Shown one piece after another: positions 34,401 to 40,858 of a stretch of DNA of 64,000 nt. Source of the DNA: Roseimicrobium gellanilyticum (lineage in GTDB: Bacteria; Verrucomicrobiota; Verrucomicrobiia; Verrucomicrobiales; Verrucomicrobiaceae). The DNA lies in contig NZ_QNRR01000002.1 in assembly GCF_003315205.1 (NCBI RefSeq), positions 776,881 through 840,880 on the forward strand. The letters are read 5' to 3'. Each line of letters begins with the position of its first letter. Position 1 is the stretch's first letter. Under the pieces are notes generated by a model. It was given only the letters and a program-made list of their open reading frames with translations. It had not been told where the DNA came from and ran no database searches. Both the position numbers and the translations under genes were made by a program.

Positions 34401-35858
34401 CCACCTCCCGCGGTCGCAGCGAAGCCAGTGGCGCCAGCACCCGCTCCCAGCGGAACAGGTTCGCCCGTATCCCGCCAGAGTCCCGCTGCCGCCCCAGCTG
34501 TAGGCACCCCGAAACCCGGTGTGCCGGGCCGTCCCACCGGACCGACGCCAGGGGGAAGCGGCACCCCGGCCCCGCGTCCCGGAGCTCCCGGTGCCCCCAC
34601 GGCCAGAGGGCCCATGCCAGCTCAGCCGGGACCAGGTCCCCGTGGAGCTTCGGCACCCGCAGCACCGAGTGCCGCACCGACCTCTCCTGCAGAGGAGAAG
34701 GCAGGGTTCTTCGGACGCATCGGAAAAATGTTCTCCAAAAAGGAGGCCGTTCCAGTTCCGGCACCTGCGGCTCCTTCCGCACCGCGGCGTCCCATGCCGG
34801 CAGCGACCGCTGCCCGCCTTGCCGGAGCAGTTCCGCCAGGCGGTCCCCCAGGCCCCAAAGCTCCCGGTGCTCCAGCGCCAGCTCCTGCAGCCGCATCCAA
34901 GAGCACCGAACCCGTCGCTGTCGTTCCCTTAAGCGACAATGATGCACCGGAGGCTGCGGTCCGACCCGCCGAGGAGCCGCCAAAAAAATCGCTGACTGAG
35001 GCGTCACCCGCGAAAGACGCCTCAGTCGAAAATAAAACGAGCGCAACCAGCAGCCCTGAGACCACTCAGGTCAAGGAAACCGTGGACTCTGTGAAGACAG
35101 AGCCTGCGGTGGTGGTTGAGCAAGCGAAGATACCCGAGTCAATCCCTGCCCCTGTACCGGCGGCAGGGGTGCGGTCACTTGCACCTGTAGACGTGGCGCT
35201 TCCCGCGCCTGTGGTATCTGCACCAGTCGCAAAAGTGGCTCCTGCATCTCCTGCGGTACCGCCTTTCCTGGCGACGCCTGCTTCTGTGCGTCAGTATCCG
35301 ACGCAGCCATGGTCCTTCAGCAATGAAGCCATGACCCGGCTCGCTGAGCTGTTGCATCCCAAGAAGGGCAAAGATGCCAAGGGCAAGGCGAACGGCAATG
35401 GAAGCGCCAATGGCCATGCACACTCCAATGGGAAATCCCATGCGAATGGGCATGCCGATCCTCCGCACGAAGATGAAGAGCCCTTGTCCCAATCGCCATC
35501 ACATGAGGCGATGGTGTGGCTGGCTCGGTGCCTGCGCGAGTACCATCAGGAACGTGATGCTCCCGAGGGCAGCCGTCGTGTTGCCGTTTTTGCCAAGGAG
35601 GAGATGCATGTCGCCGAACCTCTCATTCCTGCCGCCGTGATGTCTGAAGTGGCCAGTCCACCCAGTCTGGAAAAGGTGATGCGCGACTTGGTAAAGGCCC
35701 GCCGTCTCATCAGCTATCCCATGCTCGCCATGGAGTTGGAGAAGCGGCTGGCACGTCCCGTTTCCATGGATGAAGCGAGTGCCGCGGCGAAAGCCTCCGG
35801 TGACATCCATGTCTACGGCGAAGGCAACAGCGCTGGCTATCTCTGGCAGGGAAGGTGA
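31425..35858 (+). CDS. Large P-loop ATPase with long Pro/Ala-rich disordered region
   Basis: The 1,477-residue protein has an N-terminal P-loop ATPase. HLVTSPSGGYGKSHLTGRL (residues 55-73) is a Walker A with Pro60 where Gly or Ala is usual. FVICFDQTEVF (299-309) is a Walker B ending in Asp304-Gln305, and FTVVTANQEIW resembles sensor 1. A second folded part runs to about residue 640. Residues about 650-1290 are Pro/Ala-rich and disordered, broken by a conserved-looking FFGRIGKMFSKKE (from residue 1095). The C-terminus has a Gly/Asn/His/Lys-rich stretch, then a helical domain of about 125 residues ending GYLWQGR. ATP-driven action with partner binding by the disordered region is inferred. It is a single-gene unit of unknown function. 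Confidence 0.8.
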   Translation: MSSVVVPLNPFSDQIVTSPRRAEPSVQGLNDQALQRLVGAFTAMELPPRRGGRIHLVTSPSGGYGKSHLTGRLYRELGRRATQIYVRPFSDPDTHWVSLLHTIIQEMLAPEFTGEEEEEIRDRGTYPPSQLDAFAHGVFASVLISLLDSGEFEYGDPEFVKDRLRNRTFVKWDLGDPQSNWGLWASDMLQRYEESESRESRVLKSLNQATGNHLGSTTRPQAWLRVLRRFAANRGATALRDQCLEWMRARTPMIELVTKPLGLLSTDGVDSEGGIAARNSMARSRVLDLLTLGRLFRPFVICFDQTEVFGRVPGLARAFGGMLSDLVQCEGAQFTVVTANQEIWNTQLSPSIEVADRDRILPGIELTGLSQMQGRELALNRLRQTRLPVELQDLVLSPDWVAYQFGNAVLSPRDFLRRCEQRYEEIVPAALAQPPRPKLMLGELFAQERNQIESDPRESKDFRADALRWALLTVPTKAGADFAASACRTDVASYVADWKSKSGAHRYIVLEPSSHTLVWQAIFRKGAALRAESPDAGVVALRIEGQGAVPHDNQAAHVQSNKASGKEAFRVYTLNAGDLSKVYAGWELYLQACQGDIEYTPEQVLAYVFDRLVPVYSAMLGEPVASTLPPELGTGVTTAALQSHEAPTVIMPRSAIQPPAPASAPPPQPMAAPAYVPPSFLSSGAGSLAGANTAPSPAPAIAASANGLKAPEETAPIHKTAIKITTRVDGIVQSPAPGAAPMTFPPPSGLKPVVPMSPQPPLVTAPAPAPAVPSAPAPSPAIVTAPAAMAPAAPAPAAPPPAPAPAPAPAPAYMAPAAVSPDTDRIVIASVSDILGAPAVRPDLRGPLPAPAAPAPAPVPAPAPVAPLPAPAPPPAPPQSFAQFIPPPTGFSAPPKPAPPQSAEPTQGTVEPKPGQKAFPSGSPAASPSPDTETQAPADDESPKPVTAAAAPAAAAPLRPTVPSPARPGGEIPRPAGAVPPPNAGAPTKPSAPPPAVAAKPVAPAPAPSGTGSPVSRQSPAAAPAVGTPKPGVPGRPTGPTPGGSGTPAPRPGAPGAPTARGPMPAQPGPGPRGASAPAAPSAAPTSPAEEKAGFFGRIGKMFSKKEAVPVPAPAAPSAPRRPMPAATAARLAGAVPPGGPPGPKAPGAPAPAPAAASKSTEPVAVVPLSDNDAPEAAVRPAEEPPKKSLTEASPAKDASVENKTSATSSPETTQVKETVDSVKTEPAVVVEQAKIPESIPAPVPAAGVRSLAPVDVALPAPVVSAPVAKVAPASPAVPPFLATPASVRQYPTQPWSFSNEAMTRLAELLHPKKGKDAKGKANGNGSANGHAHSNGKSHANGHADPPHEDEEPLSQSPSHEAMVWLARCLREYHQERDAPEGSRRVAVFAKEEMHVAEPLIPAAVMSEVASPPSLEKVMRDLVKARRLISYPMLAMELEKRLARPVSMDEASAAAKASGDIHVYGEGNSAGYLWQGR

Positions 35859-35880
35859 GACCTACTTTGCCCGTCTTCCC

Positions 35881-35915
35881 CTGAACCGGCTTGCTTACGA
35901 AACAAGCCGGTTCAG
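35881..35915. other. Perfect 13-bp hairpin at a convergent gene end
   Basis: CTGAACCGGCTTG (35881-35893) pairs with CAAGCCGGTTCAG (35903-35915) around a nine-base loop. The right arm and loop overlap the last codons and stop of the fructosamine kinase gene. No U-tract follows on either strand, so it may stabilise or end transcripts in a factor-dependent way rather than act as a classic terminator. Confidence 0.6.
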
Positions 35916-36779
35916 CTCATGAATCATCTGCTGTGCCTGTGAACGATACCCTCCACCGAAGAGGTGGAAGTGATTGAGCACATGGTAGAGGTTGTAGAGG
36001 TCACGGCGCATCGGCCAGTTTCGGTGTCGTGGCCATGATTGGTCGTATGCCTCGTAGAACGCGGCAGGGAAGGAGCCAAAGAGTTCGGTGAACGCGAGAT
36101 CGCATTCGCGATCGCCATGGTAGCTGGCAGGATCATAGATGATGGGCACCCCGTCATCCGTGAAAGAGGCATTGCCACTCCAAAGATCGCCGTGCAGCAA
36201 GGATGGCTCCGGCGCATAACCTTCAAAGAACAGAGGCAAACGTTCCAGCAAGCGTTCCGCACCAGTGAATCGGACGCCTTGTTCTCCAGCGAGCTTCAGT
36301 TGAAATCCCAACCGCTGCTCACGCCAGAAGATGAGCCAGTCGCGACTGGCTGCGTTTGGTTGTGGGGTAACGCCAATGTAGTTCGCGCAGTGCCACCCGT
36401 ACGACCTGTCAGGAGAAAGGTGGCGATGCATGGCAGCGAGCTGCGCTCCAAAAGTCTCCCAAGACGAGGCTCCGCTCAAGCCCATGGCCACATGCTCGAG
36501 GACCAGAAAGCTCCGATCCCCGTGCCTGCCGATGGTGACGGGACGCGGCACACGGATCGCTCCTGTGGCAGCCAGGGCCCGCAACGCATCCATTTCTGCA
36601 TCGAACAATCCAGCCTTCGCCATGGCATTCACCTTCACGAAGTACGGCGTGAATGCCACGAGCACATACGCCTCATGAATGCACCCGCCTCCCACAGGCC
36701 GCGCCTCGCAGGCGCCCAGTGAATGACCTGTGGCACGCTCTATCTCCGTGCCGATGGCGTGGAGCAGCGCCGCGTCCAT
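35895..36779 (-). CDS. Fructosamine/ribulosamine 3-kinase family protein
   Basis: The 294-residue protein has the aminoglycoside-phosphotransferase-like kinase fold of the FN3K family. PVGGGCIHEAYVL forms the ATP loop, and YFVKVN has the ATP-binding Lys. HGDLWSGNASF has the catalytic Asp and Asn, and IYDPASYHGDRECDLAFTELFG the metal Asp and the family hallmark. FN3K homologues phosphorylate the sugar of glycated proteins, after which the adduct falls off. The upstream gene, 18 bases away, encodes an LMW tyrosine phosphatase, the pairing expected for a ribulosamine repair pathway. Length is typical. The hairpin at 35881-35915 overlaps its 3' end. Confidence 0.93.
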   Translation of the reverse strand: MDAALLHAIGTEIERATGHSLGACEARPVGGGCIHEAYVLVAFTPYFVKVNAMAKAGLFDAEMDALRALAATGAIRVPRPVTIGRHGDRSFLVLEHVAMGLSGASSWETFGAQLAAMHRHLSPDRSYGWHCANYIGVTPQPNAASRDWLIFWREQRLGFQLKLAGEQGVRFTGAERLLERLPLFFEGYAPEPSLLHGDLWSGNASFTDDGVPIIYDPASYHGDRECDLAFTELFGSFPAAFYEAYDQSWPRHRNWPMRRDLYNLYHVLNHFHLFGGGYRSQAQQMIHELNRLVS

Positions 36780-36797
36780 GAACGAATGGGTCTGCTC

Positions 36798-37298
36798 TCA
36801 GCGTGCCAGAAGCGTGCCGTTCTGAAGACGGCGCACGAGCTCGGCGCATCCGTCTTCCAGCAGGTTCAGCACTTCTTCGAATCCCTCCGGCCCGCCATAG
36901 TAGGGATCCGGCACCTCGGTGTGATCATGCTCCGTGCAGTATTCGCAGAAGAGGTGCATGCGCGCCTTGCGAGGAGCCCCGCCCGCAAGCTGGTTGGCGT
37001 CAGCGAGGTTGAATTCATCCATCACCAGCACGAGATCAAAGGCCTCCAGATCGGACGGACGCAACTGGCGTGCCGCGTGATTGAGGGTGTAGCCACGTCG
37101 CGAAGCTGCCTTGCGCATGCGTGAGTCCGGCGGGTTGCCCGCATGCATGCCGATGGTTCCTGCGGAATCGACCTGAACTTCATTGCCCAAACCCGCTTCG
37201 TCGATCATGTGTTGCATCACGCCTTCCGCAGCAGGCGAGCGGCAGATGTTTCCCATGCAGACGAACAAGATGCGGGTGGGGGAGGAGGCTGGGGGCAT
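36798..37298 (-). CDS. Low-molecular-weight protein-tyrosine-phosphatase family protein
   Basis: The 166-residue protein has the P-loop VCMGNICRSP (Cys14-x5-Arg20) with the second Cys19, and DPYYGG with the general acid Asp131. VDSAGTIGMHAG and LVLVMDEFNL are further family marks. LMW-PTPs dephosphorylate phosphotyrosine, but some act on ribulosamine-5-phosphate attached to proteins. Its gene lies directly upstream of the fructosamine kinase gene on the same strand (18-base gap), favouring the second activity here. No tyrosine kinase or capsule genes lie nearby. Confidence 0.94.
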   Translation of the reverse strand: MPPASSPTRILFVCMGNICRSPAAEGVMQHMIDEAGLGNEVQVDSAGTIGMHAGNPPDSRMRKAASRRGYTLNHAARQLRPSDLEAFDLVLVMDEFNLADANQLAGGAPRKARMHLFCEYCTEHDHTEVPDPYYGGPEGFEEVLNLLEDGCAELVRRLQNGTLLAR

Positions 37299-37379
37299 GA
37301 ATGCGAACCTATGAACGGGCAGGAAGCCTGCGCAACCTGCAAGGCCGCTGCAGTAGAAACACGAGAAGCGACGCCAGCT

Positions 37380-38369
37380 TCAATTCTTCACCAGCAATCC
37401 CGTGAAAGGATCCGTGGCCATCTCCACCTTGCCCACCAGTTCTTCCAAGGCGCCCTCCAGAGAGGCGAGGCAATCTACGAGGCGCACATCGGGGATACGA
37501 ACAGCCCGGTGATAACCAAAGGCGGCACGACCACCCATGAGCAAGGCGACAGAGGACGGAAGAAGCTGCCGCAGCTTGGTGATCTCCGCGGGCACATTGG
37601 GGTCATCCGACGGATACACGAGGCTCAGGGCCACGGCACGTGCCCGGCGGGTCTGCACGCACGCGGCGATTTCTTCCGCGGCCAGGGAGGGGCCAAGATA
37701 GGTCGCACGCCAGCCCAGATCCCGGGCGACTGCTGAAGCAAGAAGGGCACCCACTTCATGGCATTGCCCGCTGGGAGTGGTCACCACAATCTCAGGCGCA
37801 TCAGGAGGTGGCTGGTAGCACCGTGCCCCGATGGCAAGAAAATCACGGACCACATTAGTGGCAAGGTGCTCGTGAGATACCCGGAGCTCTCCCTTGCGCC
37901 ATGCTTCTCCGACCTCATACACCAGCGGCGAAACAATTCGCAGCAAGGTGGTCCGCGCTCCATAGCGCAGGCAGGCCTCCTCCAGGAGCTTGGTCAGCGT
38001 GAAACAGTCCAACTGTTTCACTGCATCCATGCACCTTGCCTGACATTGATCGGGCGTGGCGTGGGTGAGGTCTGGCACCGGCGCTGGAGCATCGATGCGC
38101 TCGGGGAGTTCCTTCTTGTGCAGGTGGTAGAGCTCATCCAGGCACAGGCAGGCAATCTGGCTGATGCGATGACCACATCCCGTGAGCTGTTTCAGAAGCC
38201 GGAGACGTTCGATTTCCTCATCCGAGTAGAGACGCCGGTTGGAGTCCGTGCGCTTGCAGCAGACCAGTCCATAGCGCCTCTCCCAAACGCGGATCACGTG
38301 CGCCGTGAGACCGGTGCGGTGGCACACGACCTTGATGGGATGGCGCAGTTCACGAGAGGGGGCGGACAT
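37380..38369 (-). CDS. MerR-type regulator with B12-binding domain (CarH/LitR-like photoreceptor)
   Basis: The 329-residue protein has an N-terminal MerR winged helix (IKVVCHRTGLTAHVIRVWERRYGLV, residues 12-36; RRLYSDEEIERLRLL) and a four-helix plus Rossmann cobalamin-binding module. The helical cap holds Trp157-x9-Glu167-His168 (in EAWRKGELRVSHEHLA), the signature of light-sensing CarH proteins. The Rossmann part has GQCHEVG with His204 as probable cobalt ligand, although Cys replaces the usual acidic residue two before it, and TYLGPSLAAEEI. CarH binds adenosylcobalamin, represses DNA as a tetramer in the dark and falls apart in light. It is divergent from the SpmAB-like gene. No carotenoid genes are in the window. 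Confidence 0.9.
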   Translation of the reverse strand: MSAPSRELRHPIKVVCHRTGLTAHVIRVWERRYGLVCCKRTDSNRRLYSDEEIERLRLLKQLTGCGHRISQIACLCLDELYHLHKKELPERIDAPAPVPDLTHATPDQCQARCMDAVKQLDCFTLTKLLEEACLRYGARTTLLRIVSPLVYEVGEAWRKGELRVSHEHLATNVVRDFLAIGARCYQPPPDAPEIVVTTPSGQCHEVGALLASAVARDLGWRATYLGPSLAAEEIAACVQTRRARAVALSLVYPSDDPNVPAEITKLRQLLPSSVALLMGGRAAFGYHRAVRIPDVRLVDCLASLEGALEELVGKVEMATDPFTGLLVKN

Positions 38370-38556
38370 GAATACAGAGAGGGTCTACAATGGGATGGTC
38401 AGATTACGTGCGAAGGTGACGGAACGGTTGGCTGGAAGCGGACAATTCAAAAGAACGGGACGAAAAAAGCAAGCCTGTACGAACCTTGATGCAATCTACA
38501 CCGCTGCGGCCATGCCGCACTTGCCAAGTGCTGGCATCCTGTTAAAGCACGGCTTC

Positions 38557-40005
38557 ATGTTGAATTACGTCTGGTCGTTCCTCATCGTCACAGGAATCAT
38601 CGCTGCGGCGTTGTTTGGGAGGCTGGACGCGATGGTGACGGGGGTGTTCGACATCTGCATCAAGGTAGTCATGGTGATTGCGCTTCCGCTGGCCGGCACC
38701 ATCATGCTCTGGCTGGGCATCATGAGGGTGATGGAGAAGGGGGGAATGATGAATGTCGTGGCGAAGCTTCTCTCGCCGCTTTTGAGGATTCTCTTCCCCG
38801 AGGTGCCCAAAGATCATCCCGCGATGGGCGCCATCACGATGAACATCGCCGCGAACATGCTGGGACTGGGAAATGCAGCCACACCCATGGGTCTCAAGGC
38901 CATGACCCATCTCCAGGAACTGAATCCAAACAAGCAAAGCGCCAGCAACGCGATGTGCATGTTCCTCGCCCTGAACACGGCGGGATTTACCCTCCTGCCG
39001 ATGACCTCGCTCAACTACCTGAATGCCGGTGGCGTGCAAAATCCGCAGTCCATCATTCTGCCTACCATCCTGGCCACCATCTGTTCGACGACTGCGGGGA
39101 TCCTGGCGGCCATGTTTTTTCAACGCCTTCCCATGTTTCGGCCACGGCCTGATGATGTGGTAGCCACGGCGCCCACGACTTCCGATGCCCAACCCGCAGC
39201 GAGCAAATCTGGAGAAGCATCTGCAAAGCCCTACCGCATGCCTCCCGTCCGTGCCATTCTGGTCTACGGTGCTGCCTCGGCATTCATGTTCGGAGCGCTT
39301 CTGGAGTTCCTTCCTGAACAAAGAGCGAGAGTGCTGGAGGCCACGGGGCTTCAAAAGCTGCTGACAGAAGCCGACTCGGACGCCAAGGCTGCTGCGGCAA
39401 GGGAAAAGGAACTGAAAGCGCAGGCACCCGTCGTGGTGGATCAACCCAAGAAGGAGGAGTCCGTGTGGCGGAAGCAACTGCTCAAGCTGTCCACGCTGAC
39501 GATCCCCCTGATCCTGATTGGCGTGGTGCTATGGGCCCTGGCTCGAGGGATTCCCGTCTTCGAGGAAATGGCGGAGGGCGCGAAGGAAGGATTTGGAGTG
39601 GTGACGAGGATCATGCCGTTCCTCCTCGTGATGTTTGTCGCCATTGTCTGCTTCCGGGATTCGGGAGCTCTCATGCTGATCGAGTATGCCTTGCGTCCCG
39701 TGCTCTCGGTCATCGGCATGCCCGTGGATCTGTTCCCACTTGCCATCATGCGTCCCCTCAGTGGCTCTGGGTCATCGGGGTTCCTGAATGAGATCATCTT
39801 CAATCCGGCCTCAACGGATCATTTGCGTTATACTGCGGCCATTCTCTTTGGTTCCACGGAGACAACTTTCTACGTGCTGGCCGTGTACTTCGGCAGTGTG
39901 AGCATCCGTCGCACACGGCATGCTCTGGCGGCCGGACTCTGCGCAGACGCCGTGGGGATGACCGCCGCCATTGCACTTGGCTGGCTGCTCTTCGCCAGGG
40001 TCTAG
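38557..40005 (+). CDS. SpmA-SpmB fusion (nucleoside-recognition/gate domain membrane protein)
   Basis: The 482-residue membrane protein fuses homologues of spore maturation proteins A and B. The N-terminal half has MLNYVWSFLIVTGIIAAALFG and the gate-domain stretch NIAANMLGLGNAATPMGLKAM. A charged linker with a coiled-coil-like part (EADSDAKAAAAREKELKAQ) leads to the C-terminal half, with LTIPLILIGVVLWALARG, SGALMLIEYALRPV, MRPLSGSGSSGFLNEII and GSTETTFYVLAVYFGSV. In Bacillus the two proteins act in spore core dehydration; similar fused forms occur in non-sporulating bacteria, where they are uncharacterised transporters. The start at 38557 is chosen because the upstream 84 codons look non-coding. 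Confidence 0.9.
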   Translation: MLNYVWSFLIVTGIIAAALFGRLDAMVTGVFDICIKVVMVIALPLAGTIMLWLGIMRVMEKGGMMNVVAKLLSPLLRILFPEVPKDHPAMGAITMNIAANMLGLGNAATPMGLKAMTHLQELNPNKQSASNAMCMFLALNTAGFTLLPMTSLNYLNAGGVQNPQSIILPTILATICSTTAGILAAMFFQRLPMFRPRPDDVVATAPTTSDAQPAASKSGEASAKPYRMPPVRAILVYGAASAFMFGALLEFLPEQRARVLEATGLQKLLTEADSDAKAAAAREKELKAQAPVVVDQPKKEESVWRKQLLKLSTLTIPLILIGVVLWALARGIPVFEEMAEGAKEGFGVVTRIMPFLLVMFVAIVCFRDSGALMLIEYALRPVLSVIGMPVDLFPLAIMRPLSGSGSSGFLNEIIFNPASTDHLRYTAAILFGSTETTFYVLAVYFGSVSIRRTRHALAAGLCADAVGMTAAIALGWLLFARV

Positions 40006-40048
40006 GTGTTATACACCACTTAAGTCCCTACAAAGCCCGCGACGTAAG

Positions 40049-40858
40049 CTACGGTGTCGTGCCAGGCTGTCGGGGTGCGGGGACCTTGGGACGAGATAGG
40101 ATGACGCTCCGGATCATGAGCTTTGGCGTGACCGCCTCCGACTGAAGGCGGAGATTTCCGGCTGCCACATCCTTCTCCACCGTGACGGTGCCAAATCGGA
40201 AGATACGGAAGTCTTTTACGGATCCCGTGGAGCGATCAGCCGGAAGTGTGAAGGGATGTGCGACTCCTGCCAGGCTCAGCGTGAGCTTCTCAGGGGCCTC
40301 CATCGGTGCACAGGCAAAGACCATCGCCACGTCATAAGTGCCCGCGGCGAGTTTCTCCACGGTCCAGTCGAGCGAACCCAGAGGCGCGGCGCTTCCAGCC
40401 GCAAGCGTGTTGCCATTGGCCTTGGCGGCCTGAAGGGTCAGCACCGTGCGTGGAGCGTTTGGTTCCGACGCAGGCTTGGCAGGTTCTGGAGTTGTCGCTT
40501 TCGCGGGATCAGCGGGCGCCCCTTCGCCGGTGGCTACAAAAGGGAAGGTGCCCGTCGTAGACATGGCCTGCCGAATGCGTGCAATCTCTGCATCCACCGC
40601 AAGGGATTCTGCGGCACGACCGCTCGCCGTCATTTTGTTCTTGAGGAGCTCGAGCTCACGCAGGTAGTCCTGCATGACCGGGCCGTGAATCGGGCGGAGA
40701 TTCGTGGCATACGTTTTCTCCATCATTTCCAACCGGGCTTCAGGAGAGACAAAGGAATCGAGGAGCGGTGCCTGCGGCAGTTGTGCGGTCAGGTTGCCAG
40801 CCAGCCAGAGCGACAGACTGCAAAAGCCTATGGAAACACTGATGAAGCGGACAGTCAT
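40049..40858 (-). CDS. Exported protein: coiled coil plus beta-sandwich module (paralogue 3 of 3)
   Basis: The 269-residue protein has a signal peptide (MTVRFISVSIGFCSLSLWLAGNLTAQ), a helical segment (ARLEMMEKTYATNLRPIHGPVMQDYLRELELLKNKM, about residues 42-78), a Pro/Ala linker, and a C-terminal beta-sandwich of about 130 residues. That module starts RTVLTLQAAKANGNTLAAG and includes WTVEKLAAGTYDVAMVFACA. The same pattern (an A-x-G strand, then W and AGxYDV) appears in both upstream genes. Its ATG overlaps the stop of the preceding gene in an ATGA, so the genes are coupled. The fold recalls carbohydrate-binding or fucosidase C-terminal modules, but no catalytic residues are visible. Confidence 0.8.
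   Translation of the reverse strand: MTVRFISVSIGFCSLSLWLAGNLTAQLPQAPLLDSFVSPEARLEMMEKTYATNLRPIHGPVMQDYLRELELLKNKMTASGRAAESLAVDAEIARIRQAMSTTGTFPFVATGEGAPADPAKATTPEPAKPASEPNAPRTVLTLQAAKANGNTLAAGSAAPLGSLDWTVEKLAAGTYDVAMVFACAPMEAPEKLTLSLAGVAHPFTLPADRSTGSVKDFRIFRFGTVTVEKDVAAGNLRLQSEAVTPKLMIRSVILSRPKVPAPRQPGTTP

Noticed and set aside
31425-35858. BREX or other phage-defence operon around the large ATPase
   Set aside because: No methylase, protease, phosphatase or nuclease gene is next to it; the flanking genes are a sugar isomerase and a deglycation kinase.
38370-38520. TACA-type direct repeats as CarH operators
   Set aside because: The matches are four bases long and irregularly spaced, so they do not support an operator call.
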